Origin: Beaufortia kweichowensis | Taxonomy: Eukaryota; Chordata; Actinopteri; Cypriniformes; Gastromyzontidae | Reading direction: 5' to 3' | Assembly (NCBI GenBank): GCA_019155185.1 | Contig: CM032795.1 | Location: 16,471,795-16,535,794 of the forward strand | Length of the DNA stretch: 64,000 nt | Shown here: piece by piece, positions 1 to 12,660 of the stretch | Layout of the letters: every line of letters starts with the position of its first letter | Numbering within the stretch: position 1 is the first letter of the stretch | Position numbers and translations under genes: made by a program | The notes under the pieces: generated by a model | The model's database searches: none | Seen by the model: only the letters and a program-made list of their open reading frames with translations | What the model was told of the DNA's origin: nothing

Positions 1-2087
1 CAAATTTCACAGGAGCATTTATAATTACATCTAATTTGCCATTAAGATCAAAACATTTACACTGAATGATCACGGCCTGTAAGCAAGTCACAAATTACTG
101 CCGGTGATCTTGAAAGCTTTAAAACTTTGTAAAATCACATATGTAGTATGTAGCAATTAAACAAATGGTTTATTTAGACATGATCATGAAGTGGTAAGTT
201 GAAAAGAGTCTTTTTGGGCAGCGCTGCCGGTGCGGCGTTCGTGTGTGCGTGTCGCTGCTAAAGCAGAGCGTGATGGCGCCGGGCCCTGAAGGGACGCGTT
301 GCTCTGACACTCTGACAGCTTGCCATGAGTGACGTGTGATCCGTACAAATTTCAGGACTAATAAATCTACCTGTCAGTGTGGGGGACTTGAAAGGGCTGA
401 GGCCCTCGGGCTGAGCTTTAACACAACTCGTGTTGATGAAATTCTGTAGGCTGGAGAATTATAGCTGTCAGAAAAACGCCCACGTCAAATCTTGAGCTTT
501 TGGCTCACTTACTCTCTTTTTCTCTTTCTCTTTTTCCTCTTGCTCTTTCAACACTCATATGTCGCTCACATTCCCCCCCTTCACTATCGCCACAGCAAAC
601 TCACCATCTATTCTCTCTCTCTTCCTTCCTTCTTGGTGTGTACAAAATGAGACACAGTTTTTTCATTCCTTGGTAACTTATTACATCACTGTAAAACCTG
701 AGGCCTGCCAAACAGCAGGACATAACATTGTTCCTAGACTTAAAACATACACATTCAGAATACGTATATACAACAACAATAAACTAAAAACAGTTGTTCA
801 TAAAGGCTGTATTATACATGCATGGTCAGTAGCTAGCAATGTCACTTTGTAAATAAAAACATAATACATATACGTATGACATCACCATTTGTACATTTTT
901 TTTTTGTGATTTTGTAGTTAACACGGATACAACAGTATTGTTTTCTAGCACTTTTTAAACTCGTTTGCTTTTTCAGGCCCCAAAAACAGTCAAAATGCAT
1001 TACACGTTTTTAGTATTTAGTTGAAAACAGTTTTGTCTAAACTTCCCATCAGACTAAATTAGTTTTCTAAACAATGTTTAATTTACAGTAATTAACAGAG
1101 GATGCCTGTGATTTTTTTTTTGTAGTAATTTGGATAGAATTGGGATAGCTTATCTGTGGATAGCTTAAGATGTGAGTATCTGTTATCTGGATATTAATGT
1201 TATAAATGGTCAAATGCTCTTAAAGCAAAACTCAGTTAAAATAAACCAGACTTACACTGTTTAAGTTTACTTGACAGAAATGTTTCTCGTAATCTTAAAA
1301 TTGTTGTGATAAAAAGTTGTATGCTTAAATGTTAACATATAATTGTGTTAGATGGTTTTACAATTTTTTGTATTTTTAGTATATAAATACACTGAAACAG
1401 GTTTACATTTATTTTGAATTTGAAGTTACATAATTTACATAATAAGTTCCTTTTTAATGTTATTTCATAGTATCATAAAGTCATAAAGGATGACTAAGTG
1501 ATCCAAAACGTTTAACCGCTACTGTATACTTTCATACTCAAACACACACAGTCACACAGCGGGTGATGTTGGTGTTATCTGTGTCTGTCATGGCTCTGGT
1601 GGCGTGGGAGAGGGTCCTGATCTCTTTTATTGTGTGGACCTGTAGGTGTACAGGACATGAAGACTCACTGTCAGCAGTCAGGGTTACACGAGGGGAAAAG
1701 TGTGTGTGGGGGTGTGCTTCACTATCACTTTGCTCTCTGCATATTCAATACCAATATGTCAATAAATCATTCCCTTCCATCCTGTCCCTTTCTCCTTCCT
1801 TGAAGGCTTGGCGTGTTAGATTTATTCCTGTTTGTCTTTTATTTTTGGCAGTGTTTGCTTAGCGTCTTCTTTTCGCACACTCAGAGTGTCTGCAGGGCGA
1901 TAACTCATGTTGTTTGGACACTTCTCTACTGGCTCTGTCTTTCCTGTAAACTCTATAGAGGAGGGTGCTTGTATTTACATTATGGAGTGAAGAGTTCAGT
2001 TGTGTGTGTGTGTGTATTGTCCAACCTGTGTATTTAAAAGCTGTATCTTCCTGTCTGCATAGCACTCTTGTGATCAGTAAGATGACT
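1..2087. other. Non-coding, start of the gene desert; candidate regulatory block near 190-500
   Basis: No open frame here has coding character; the longest are low-complexity or repeat-derived. Bases about 190-500 are richer in GC and lack simple repeats, and they hold three MEIS-type TGACAG/CTGTCA hexamers (near 314, 374 and 466), so this is a weak enhancer candidate. About 640-1,500 is AT-rich with nothing recognisable. A short GT run lies near 2,000. Confidence 0.3.
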
Positions 2088-2232
2088 GGCTTATTTAATT
2101 TATGCATTGGGCCATCACTTTTGTCCACAATGATTTACAGTGCATTCAAGGTACACATTACTTGGTAAACTCCCTGGTTTTGAACCCATGACCTGTAAAA
2201 GCAACGCCCTAGCAATTGAGCTATAAGAGCAC
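2088..2232 (-). mobile_element. tRNA-derived SINE, about 145 bp
   Basis: Read on the minus strand, this begins with a tRNA-like head. An A-box-like TAGCTCAATTG is followed by a B-box-like GGTTCAAAACC (plus-strand 2,176-2,187 region), which together form an internal RNA polymerase III promoter. The 3' part contains TGCACTGTAAATCATTGTGG followed by a degenerate 'AAAAGTG...ATGCATAAAT' tail. That tail resembles the 3' end of cyprinid tRNA-SINEs ('GCACTGTAAGTCGCTTTGG'). It is probably an old, inactive copy. The similarity to a functional tRNA gene is superficial, because the tail and the decay of the arm pairing argue against one. Confidence 0.7.
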
Positions 2233-3724
2233 AAGCACAGTCAAATTATTTTTATAATTATATATTATGGGATGCTATAGGTTTCCTTAGCTTTTAACAG
2301 TTTCTTATGCTGCTATTGTCCCTGTTGGAATTAGAAGTGGAAAAAATTGCAACTGCTAAAAGAAATCATAATTCATCAGTATGAAAGACGCGTCTCATGC
2401 CAACTATCTGCCAAACAGAATATTTATGGTGTTTTGACAAAGCTGTTTCTGTAACGTTTGACATTGACAGTAAGTCTAGTTAACACACCATAAAAATCCT
2501 ATAAAAGTGTTATTAAAAGGGGAGTTTAGTCAAGTGTTATGAAAAGAGTTCATCAAAATGATCTTCCACACCCCATTCAATAATACTGTCATCAGATAAT
2601 GAAAATGACTAACTACTAGATTAAAGACTGATCCCAGTCATTCACTGATTGACCTCACCCTGTCATCAACAGGTAGTATTTAAAAAAAATAAAAAATCGT
2701 GTCTCAATCCGTCAAAGTGTCATGCAGGGTGTGTCTCGCAATGTGTTTGACAGAGTTTGTGATCTTGGGGATTAAACAGGGCTCAGGGTGAGGACCAAAA
2801 GTGCCGCGCTGCAAATCCCTGCGATAAAACTATTCCGTCGTAGGTCTTAGTAAGTACGCAAGATCTTTGAAGCCAAATTAACAACCGACGTTTGCGCACA
2901 CATGCGCATGACTCTAAAATGGCCCTGCTAACTACAACCAGACCTGTTGCAAATGTTATTTCCGAGCTTAATAGACTGAAACCTCAGTGATGGCTTTGAG
3001 CAGCTGAAACCGCATTCCTCTGTTCCTCAGCCTGTTGACTCTTACGTGAACTGGGGAGTTTGGCCCAGGGGCATGCTAGCATTTGTGTGTGTGTGACAGC
3101 AGGGTCTAAACTAACAAACAGGAACCAGGATCCAGGTCTCTCGCCCTTCTCTCCCGCTCTCTGTAGCCCTGCTGTTGACCTTTAAAGTCCTGCAGCAGTG
3201 GTCAGATCCAGAGCCCACCCCAGTCTTCCACACCTGCCTAACATTCTCACCTTTCACTTTTAATTCACCTTTCTGCCTCACTGACTGAGACAAGCAGTGT
3301 CTGTACATGTGTGATAGATACATACTGAAGAAAGAAAGAAAGTTAATCAGTTTCAGTAGGCCTCCACTGTGACCAAACATGCTTTCTGGGCTTGGTGTAA
3401 TGGAAATGACCGCAGTATTGGGGACAGGGATTTATTTTAATTTGTTATGCACAAGAGTAGATTACAAGAATAACTTCCACTTTTACCACTTAAACCATAT
3501 AACCAGATAAATTGATTACAGAAGCAAAATAAGGTGTAGATGACTGACAAATCTAGAATAGTGAAATTCTGGTAAATGTTTTTTTTTATTTTAGACATTT
3601 TTTTTTTTTAGATATTTTTTAAAAATAACATTATAAAATTCTATGGATTTTTATATAGAAGTGTATGTTTGTTGTTATAAAAATCGTCAAAAATTTAGTC
3701 TCCAGTCTTTGGCATATCCATCTA

Positions 3725-3726
<2 letters not shown>
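2233..3726. other. Non-coding; nothing coding seen
   Basis: Mixed-composition DNA without a supported gene. About 2,700-3,300 is less AT-rich and contains a GGATTA (OTX/bicoid-type) site in 'GGGGATTAAAC' near 2,769. About 3,560-3,640 is T- and A-rich filler leading into the AT microsatellite. Confidence 0.3.
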
Positions 3727-3818
<92 letters not shown>

Positions 3819-3846
3819 ATATATATATATATATATAGGATATATC
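3727..3846. repeat. (AT)n microsatellite interrupted by GG, about 120 bp
   Basis: A pure alternating AT tract is broken three times by a GG dinucleotide in the form 'ATAGGATAT'. The spacing suggests the interrupted unit was itself duplicated by slippage. Such tracts can extrude cruciforms and are hard to sequence, so the length here may not be exact. Confidence 0.95.
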
Positions 3847-6060
3847 ATAACCGGTTTAGAATTCAACTGTAAAATACTAAAGTGAATAGTAAAATAAAAA
3901 TCATCCTAGTGGCCAGAAACATTATTCTTATTGAAAAATCACCCATATGCAATAAGAAACATGTAATGTACATGTATGTAAAATCACACTTTTATTATGA
4001 GAAAAACAGAAGTTAACTTTACTTCTGCCTCTCTCATACAACTTCTCATCCACCCACAGACAAACTTAGCTTTTTAATATCCAACATAATATCAAAATCA
4101 GGGCTGATGTCTGAGAGCTTCTCTGATCTAATAAACACAGGCTGTGTGTGGGTGTTCAGAATGACAACCGAAGCATAGAGATGACCTCGAAATAACCCCT
4201 CTATCCTGTCCACTCAATCATACCTGTCTCTTCACACACCTCCAACACTGTTTGGTAATGCAACAGGATAACACACACACACTGGAAAATCATACTGAGA
4301 AGAGAGAAAGTTTAGCCCCCTCCCACCGAGAAGTTCACACACACTCAAAGCCTCTCTCAGAGGGTTGTGTGTCTGACCCGGCCTGTCAGTTGTTATTCAT
4401 TATTCATCAGGCAGATCAAAGGACGCCCAGCAGGAACTCTGAGGACCCTGACAAGAGGCAGTCTGTCCTCACTATTGACAGGTCATCTCTCATCCCTTAC
4501 TGACAAGGAATAGGAGTCACGGGAACAGAGACACACACACACACCCTTTCAAACCACCGAAACCAAAGTATGTGCAGATTCAGTATATAGAGCTGAAGGA
4601 ATTTGTTAAAACATACTGTATGGTGCTTGCTTTACACTCTGACTCTGGTCTCTGTGTCCGTTTAGTATGTATGAGAATCTGCGTGTATGTGTAGTTTCAT
4701 ACGCTTGTGTGTGTTTTGCCCGTCTAAACAGTGACCCTTTCAGTGCGTGTCTGCGCGGCCCCCCTGCTGCATAGGAGGCATCAATTACAGCCTGCCGTCC
4801 GACTGCCACAGCCTTTAATTAATGAGCCCACTGCACACTCCACCACGGGGCTGGCCTTACCGTGAACTCGGCAGGAATTCAGGAACACACACACAGGCCC
4901 GAATACACACACAGATGCAGATGCACACAGACTCTCCTGAGCGGCGAGTGAACCCGCCCTACACGCACACAGACCACTGCCTCCCCTGCTGACAAACGCT
5001 CCATTCGTCCATCAGACTGATACACAGAAGCTTGTGGTCTGTGAAGGTCGTCAGGTCATGGGACAGTTGTGGTTGAAATACAACTTCTGCTTGCCTTAGA
5101 TCTCCCCATGCTCTCCTCCGCCTCCTCCCGCTCTTCCTCCCAGTCAGTATCCTGCTCTCATGATGATCTCACCCCGACCTTAACTAGGGTTAACCGGCAT
5201 TGCTGCATGTTGACAAAGTGACACAAATGTTTTGACAAATTCAGCAAGGCCCAACAGTAAGATAAGAGAGTGGTTTGGGGTCAGTTGACAGATTTTTCTT
5301 GTATTAATTTTGGTTTATAAGTGCTTATAATACTGTTGTTGCAGATTGTGATGATGTGAATGTCACCAAGGTAAAGTTATCTAGCTGGCTAACGTATATG
5401 AGGTTTGAAATTGTGATGAGATGCCTTAGTAATGTTTTGCATTGTATGTCATTGTTTCCCAAGGTAAGAATGTTTATGACGTTTCCACAGCTGTAAAATG
5501 TCCAATATTATAAAAATAAAAAAATTATTTCTTGTAATGTAAATGAAAGAAGTATATAAAAATTTCTCAATATTGTTTTTGACATATTTAAAATATTAAA
5601 CTAGAAACTAAATATATATTCTTCACATTTTTTTTTTAAATAATTTTTTTAGTAAAAATTACAACTTTGAGGCCTGAGGAAAGAAGTCTGAGACTGTATT
5701 TCAACAGGGTTCCCTTTATCCCCCCGCTTTTCACACTCCCATTCTTTTACTCCAAAGGTTGGCACTGAGCATGACCCCTCTTTTATTATTCTAGTAGGAC
5801 AGGAACTCTTGAGAGGGCAGGGATTTTATGTGTGTGTCTGCTCACTGGCAGGCACAGAAGATAACCTAGAAAAGTGAACAATCTTATTTGAGAACAGTGA
5901 CAAAAAGTAGAAACAGCCCCTAAAGCTACAAAGAATGAACCCTGACTTAAACTTTCACATACCTCTAAATGACATTTGGCCAACCTCACATGTGCAAACA
6001 CCAAGAAAAAAACAGGTAGAAAATGCTCCTTTTTGTAAACCCAGCAAATAAAAAGGAAGC
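3847..6060. other. Non-coding desert with a TCF/LEF-type site
   Basis: No gene is supported. A repeat-poor stretch from about 4,370 to 5,000 contains AGATCAAAGG at 4,413-4,422, a full match to the TCF/LEF consensus, and an AATTAATGA homeodomain-type core near 4,818. About 5,280-5,690 is AT-rich filler. Confidence 0.3.
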
Positions 6061-7100
6061 TTGTTAAGTTACGGTCAAAGAGCGAGAGCGAGTAGAGGTG
6101 ACATTTCGACCATTATACTCAGCCTGCAAAATATTATCTTTATTAATGTGAGCAGGAATCAAGCTCTCCACGGCACTCTGGAGTATTTGAACAAATAGCT
6201 GTGTGAGAGCTCCAGGCAGTGAAATAAATAAAACAGTAACACGCTGCCTCCATATTTCATTTTATAGTCACCTCAGAGAGCTAAAGGGAGGTAGAGCTAA
6301 ACAGCCAAGCCAAACACTTGGAAGTTTGCACACTCATAAATTAACAGGCTGACAGTTGAAAGCGCACTAACTAATTCATCACAAAAATCAATCCCTCTAC
6401 CACAGGCAAACTTCTTTTCTTCCTTTCATCATTTACATTTATTACAGAAAGCTGTCTTTCTTTTTCCAGCGGGGCTTTGGAGCCGAGATGGTCATTTCTG
6501 ACAAAGCGCTGTGGATGTTCTTGAAGATTTATCATAGTTTGCGCTATACTGCGGGGATATTTCATGCGCTGTGCCATAATTTAACATAAGTGACTTAGAA
6601 GTGAAGGGAGGGATAGAGCTGTAGATTAACCTCCAATGAGGATTTAAAGTCAAGACCAATTGCCGTAAGAGAAATATATTCTGTCCATTAACTGAACGAG
6701 TTATTTTCGTTGTGTAAATCAAAGCGTAGAAAAACTATAGTGGAGCTGATCCCAGCTGGGCTCAGGAGAGTATGTTGAAATGAAAGGTTATCAATTTGAC
6801 GACACACAGGCAACTTGGTGACATATATCGCAATTTTTTGGCATGGTCACAGCATTTTAAAGTCTTATTCGTTTCAGGTTTGGAGAATGTGGAGGTGTCT
6901 GGCCGTGATTCCGCATGTCACTACAATGATTGGGAGATTGACGATGATACCGCTTGGCGTCCTTGTACGTGTGGTGAAGACGGTAAGAGTGCTCGGTTGG
7001 GAAGGATGGCAGTGATACAGAGACTGGTACTGTTCTCCTGTCTAGCGTGAAATAACCACTGTTGACATCCCTGTCACCAGCTCTCATTTCAACAGCGCAA
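6061..7100. promoter_or_regulatory. Candidate conserved non-coding block (enhancer-like)
   Basis: This kilobase has balanced composition, no microsatellite and no long coding frame. It carries several developmental-type motifs: TTATCTTTATTAATG near 6,135, CTGACAGTTGA near 6,350, and TAATT cores near 6,370 and 6,580. Short frames on both strands overlap each other and resemble no family I know. The call rests only on appearance and on position in the znf703 desert. A fish multi-species alignment would settle it. Confidence 0.3.
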
Positions 7101-9500
7101 TAGAAGCCTATTAAAAGGGTAGAGAAAAAACTCCAATATTAAAGTAAACGAGACCAAAGATGCGTTTATTCCGGGCCTAGCTTCACCGCTTTAAAGGTTA
7201 TCACGTCGACTCGATCAAAGATGCTACTTAGAGTGCTTTGCTGTAAGTTTAGACTAACAAGTCAATCAAAGAGAAATATGTTTGACATCAAAACACGCTG
7301 AAGTATCTGACAACTCTTGAGACAGCACAAACACACACACACACACATACTTCCCTTCACATGAAGTTAAGTGGAGTTTTAATAAGAATAAAGTGTATGA
7401 GACACGACAGACAGCATATTTTCATAAATCTTCCTTGTTGGCTTTCAGTTCAATGGCAGACGGCCTGTCAGCAAACTGTCTCTTTAGTTTAGCAGTCAAG
7501 CACTGGGTGGATATGTTTGTACCAAGCCTTCAAAATGGAACGAGTAAAAGGGATTGAAAAGTGGAAAGGGAGTGAAAATGAGAGAAAGAGAGAGAGAGAG
7601 ATGAAGTGCAACTAAGATATTATTATCGATGCCAAACAGCAAGTATGAGGCTTTTCTTTTTTATTGCTGGAACTGTAACTTAAGCCAAGGTGCTCGGAGC
7701 TACACGCGTCACGAAGACTTTAAGTAAGTGACTTTGACGAGGTGGCCTGCAGCCAAGGCGGTAAGCCCACACACACACACTCGCGTACACACGTATGCCA
7801 TGAAAAGTATGCTCCACTTCACCTTTAGTTTGCAGCTATGAAACCCTCCTGTCCCCCGAAACACGAGAGAAACATTTGTGTTGTTCTTTGAAGGATCACA
7901 AACACACATTAAGTAAAATACAGCCCTGTGAGGAGACGCAAAGCGTGCATGCGCATAACACGCAAGTACACTCATCACGGTTTGACCTTATGAATAAAAC
8001 ATGTGGCGGGCAGTGACACACAAAGCATTAATGTCCTGTGTGACAAGGCGTGTTGTTCGCGAGTCTCCTGAAATCTGACCCTGTGGTGTGCACAGCACGG
8101 CAAGGAAAAATGGATACTGTTAAAAGAGATCTTTCATGACTAATTATAAAGATGGCTAAAGGCAAAACTGCCCAAACCCTTCAGTCCCAACCGTTTCCTG
8201 CTAGAGGTTAACAGGGGCAAAGGCAGATTTTTTGATTGTTTCAGTCACTAAAAATGTATATTCACTTGAAATGTAAAAAATTTCTATAGGTAGATAATTT
8301 AATAAAATATTGTGTTTTTAATATAGTTTCTTTCCTGTATGTGATTATATTATTTTTAATCATATTTTTAATCACATAAACTTATGTTATATTACGCTGC
8401 TAAACACCCACATTACATGCCACCAGAACTGACCACCACAATGACTTCCCATTGCTTTGTTTCTACAGTTTCTAAGCATCTGATCCAAAGTGTGCGTGTG
8501 AGCATGTGTTTGACGGGGTAAATGTGAAGAGAGAAAATGATGGATAGCATTCATTTTCTTTTATTAGGAATTTTGGGCTGTGAGCTTTGGCTGTTCAGAA
8601 AGAGAGAGAGCGAGCAGGTCATTCCAATGGAGCATTTAACAAGTTATTTGGGAAAAAATGAGGGGAGGAAGACTGAGCAAAGCTAGACCGCTGGCAAACA
8701 CATCCCATCTCCATGGCTGTTGACACATTTTTAAACAGTGCTGAAGAATAACTGTAATTTCTGGAGACTGAGGGATCTGTTCTGTTTGGCTGAACAATGC
8801 CTTCCTTTTGGTTTATAAATGCACTCCATGTTCAAAGGCTGCCAGGCAAACATTACTTCTTTGTCTTTAAAACCAGCTCAAAAACACACATAAAAGTTGT
8901 TGCTTGCTCACAGTTTTTGAGAGTAAATTACTAGAAGCTAGGGCAGTAACTAAGACCCTATGCACTGTTTTCTCTCCTATGTTGACTTATTTTCTGTTTA
9001 AACAGGAAGTCTGCAGATATCAGAGGGCCCGCTCCTTTTTTAAATAGCCGGTAGGCTTTTGTGTTATTTGCTTTTGTTTGTCCAGTTAGCTCGGTTTTTC
9101 AACAAATATCAGTAGCTTGACAAAACTATTTTTTATATATCTCCCAAACTAGTTTGTGTTCTGAATAAATACCATAAATGTGGTAATCATTCAGATTGGA
9201 ACATATATTATTAAACCATCTGATATCATTCTCAATTTTGTACGTTTTTCTTTCTGTCCTGTTTCATTTTCTTCCTTTCTTTTTGCACAATTGAAATGCC
9301 ATTCTTTCCTGCCAAATATAATAACCCTTCTCTTTATTTACCCTGCCCCACTTTATGCTTTCGCTATTTTTCAATGTCAGCTGTGGACTTTTGAAGAATT
9401 TTTATTGGATTTCCTGCTGGACTTTACAGCAATAGCCATTCTTTCTGCTTTTCTCCCTCATCTCTTTCTCTCTCTTTTTCCTTTTCTCCATTTTACTTTC
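7101..9500. other. Non-coding desert with short GA and CA runs
   Basis: A GA-rich tract lies near 7,580-7,602 and CA runs near 7,328 and 7,770. GATCAAAG (TCF/LEF-like) occurs near 7,213. A plus-strand open frame at 9,180-9,512 is pyrimidine-driven and not considered coding. No gene was seen. Confidence 0.3.
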
Positions 9501-10060
9501 TCACAGGTGTGACAGCTATAGTTCATTGCCTTTTATTGCCATTTTTTCCTCCTTAGAATTGTTCCAGTTTTGATAGATCTCCAACCCCGTTAACACAAAG
9601 CCGAGTACAGGGCAAACACAGGCGACCTCTAGTAATCCAAAGTAATTCCATTTTAACTCCGAAACATTCATAATACACGCCGGCGTCACACGCTCTCTCG
9701 TATCCCGGCGTCCTCTGTTCTTGTCCTGCAGCCAGCGGTCTCCCGGGCCTTCCACATGTGTTAGTAATCACACAGCCGGAGTTTTGATTCAACATTAGCG
9801 TCATCTCCAGGCTTTCTTAAGCATGAAACATCCAAACGTAAACTCTGGCGGCTAAAAAGCCCTCCCGCTCCTTTCTTGTGGTAATATGTTTGCCGTAGCA
9901 GGTCCAGACTTTCCCTCAGAGAGCTGTAAGTGTAGGCAGAGAGTGCCATACGGCTGTAATCACATTACGAATGCCATATTGTGTGTCGAGCTGTCAGAGT
10001 TCATTTGAACCTCTCCCTCATGGGGTTCGTGCATTTCTTTTATTTATGTTTCTGTTTTGA
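9501..10060. promoter_or_regulatory. Candidate conserved non-coding block
   Basis: Repeat-poor and locally GC-richer than its flanks (notably 9,640-9,780 and 9,840-9,960), with no supported coding frame. It is one of the more complex islands of the desert and a plausible long-range znf703 regulatory element. No single motif clinches this. Confidence 0.25.
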
Positions 10061-12170
10061 TGTCGGGTAGATAACAGCGGTAAAGCATGTGCGTGTGCAT
10101 GTGTGACATCGGGTATGGCAGAAGACTGTACGTTTGTGATTAGTATTGGTGGTTAGGGGCCAGTTTGCATAACCTCTCTTTACTCGAGGGCACGTCTGAA
10201 GTCGTTGAGCTTAGCCTGAAACTCTGTCAGGAGGTTGAAGTCTGTCTATTTGTCAGACCGAATACAACTCATTCACTCCATTTGTAGGGAGCAAAGAAAA
10301 TTACATAGACAAAGAGCAAGCGAGAGAAGTCTTACTGTATTCTTCTCAAATTGGAGCTTGAAAATCGACCTGTCTTTCCTGTCTCTTCCTGTTTAACTTC
10401 CCCTGTTGATCAGGAAGGTTGTGGAAATAAAATATGTTTTATATGTTCTGCATGTATCATGTAGCAGAGGTGACGTATGAGGTTAAAGACTATGTGTGTC
10501 TATGGGTGGTTAACTTTAAATGCATTTGGGAAGTTGTCCTGACATGCTGTGCTACATTTAAAATGTTTTAAACAGCATTTTGTTAATTATTTTATAATTA
10601 TTATGCATTTTTATAACCTCATTTGTAAGCGCTGTAGTGATTATGGGACAAAATTGAATATTTATAATTTGTCACAGTGCAGGATCTTTAAAAATAATCT
10701 AATGGAGACAAATGTTCTCTTATAGATTAATATACATTTTAACATAAAATATTGAAGTAAATCAATGTTTTTTTTGTGTCAATTTGTGTTTTTGTAAGTC
10801 TCCCATATATGCCTAGTAAAAAATAATTAAGTTAATTAACAGGAAATGACATTAGTCAAGATTTTCCATTAGCAATCATGTCATCTGATGTAAAAAACAA
10901 AAGTTGAGTGTATCTGAAAGAACACCCACATATAAACTTATTAATCATCAGAGAGTTAAAAATAATTTTACAACAGGTAGAAAAAATGTTTGCTCAAGCC
11001 GTATGAAGCAACTCAGCAGCTCTGGGCATGAGAGGAGATTAAATTTTTCACAAGCCACTTGAATTTATGGAGGCTTATAAATTTGTGCACATGTGCAATG
11101 TGTAGTGACTTATTGGCATTGGCAGGTCACATTAATATGTCACATTAAAGCTGCAAGGCTGTTGACAGGTGCTGTTTGACCCCCGTCAGAGCACACACAC
11201 ACCTCAATTTGACTCTTTTTTTTTTCGTTTCCTCTCCCCTCCTTTGCACTGCAAATCACATTTTCACACACATTTTTCGGCACACACACACACACTAACA
11301 TAAATGCACAATTGCATTGTAGACACACAAACCCAGATTGTTTGAATCATCCGTAAAGGATTAAAACCACAGGAGTTCACCAAAATGAAAAAGAGCTTTA
11401 AAATAGGGGCAAACTCATGAGTAATTCGGTCTGAATTAACACAACACAGAGGCAGGTCACACTTCAGCAGATACTTGTCAATACAGAGGTACACTCAAGT
11501 GGAACATTGGCCACTTGAATGCTCTTGTGTTAAGCCAGAGGGGGTAAAAGAGAAAGAAAGGAAGAAAGAATGAGAGACACAGAGAGAGAAAAAAAAAACA
11601 GAAAAGAGAGAGAGACATCAAAGGCCATGTTCCAGTCAGAGACCCCACGCAGACAGTGGCAGGTCCTCATCAGACAGGCCCCCTCATGGGTTCCCCCACC
11701 AGCAGCGAGCTGCTCTGCTTATCAAAGTGCCACAGAGCTATAGAAGATCACTGAAGCAACGCTCAACACACACACACCTCAAATCCTTAAATAAGGCTGA
11801 TTATCTTGGACCTCACCCATCAGCGGTTTTCCCTCCCCTCATCCCCGGCTACCCAAAATACACCCACACAAATCTATTTGTCTCTTTGTCTTGTCTTTTA
11901 TTGTACTTTTAGCCTTTTTGATAGGGATAGTCAAGATATTTCAGGAAGTGACGGAGGGATCTGCATTGATGCATGACACAGATCGGATTTAAACTCACAA
12001 TGAGCACCACAGCTCAACGTATTGATGAGTATGTGCTAACGGCTAGACTAAAGGCGAGTAAATAACAACATCTCTGAAATCTCTGGTCTGATCCGGTTTC
12101 ACAGATCATTATGTGACTAGTCCTTCAGCAATAAAGTGCTAGTACAAAGAGTATAAGAAACCCATACAAC
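10061..12170. other. Non-coding; AT-rich filler and a purine tract
   Basis: About 10,420-11,150 is AT-rich without features. A polypurine GA/GAAA tract spans about 11,548-11,612 and is followed by ACATCAAAGG (TCF/LEF-like) near 11,615. Short CA runs occur near 11,190, 11,285 and 11,767. No gene is supported. Confidence 0.3.
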
Positions 12171-12660
12171 AGACCCTCCCATGTGACCCTCCCAGCATCC
12201 GTTTTGTTGTGTCATTAGCACCAGTGTTGTTTCCTACGTCTTTGACTGGTTGCTGGTAATTGCAGGTCTAGTTATTTTCCTGCAGTCTCTCGGTAATCTG
12301 TGGAGTGCCGTTTTACAAGCTCTCCCCCCTTCTCTTGTCCTCTAGTGATCAAAGCCTCCCTTTCACAGATACATTTCCCCATCAGACAATACCTCCTCAC
12401 AAGCTGCTGTCAGCTCATCTTCTTTTCTTTAATTTCATCTTTAAAGTTTTTTTCTATCTCCCTTTCTTTTTAATCCTCATTCCCCTGCCTCTCTCTCTAT
12501 TCTCCTCCTTTGTATGTGCTGTCAAGCGTGACAGGTTGTAGCTGGGAGGGACGAGTGTGGAGAGAAAGGTAGAAGCAAATTTACAACAGGACGCCACCTG
12601 GCCTTGCCTCGCTAGGACTGTCAATCACAAATACACGCAGACAGTTCAGTTAAAAAGACC
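12171..12660. promoter_or_regulatory. Candidate enhancer block with a PBX-MEIS/PREP decamer
   Basis: CTGTCAATCA at 12,618-12,627 is the exact reverse complement of TGATTGACAG, the composite site for PBX with MEIS or PREP factors. A TCF/LEF-like GATCAAAG lies near 12,348. A pyrimidine-rich stretch occupies about 12,320-12,510. Function is inferred from motif and location only. Confidence 0.3.

Noticed and set aside
2088..2232. A functional tRNA gene on the minus strand
   Set aside because: The tRNA-like head is diverged and is followed by a SINE-specific tail, so a retroposon explains it better.
9180..9512. 110-codon plus-strand open frame in the desert
   Set aside because: Its content is driven by a pyrimidine-rich stretch (runs of Phe, Leu and Ser). 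It has no domain, splice context or promoter.
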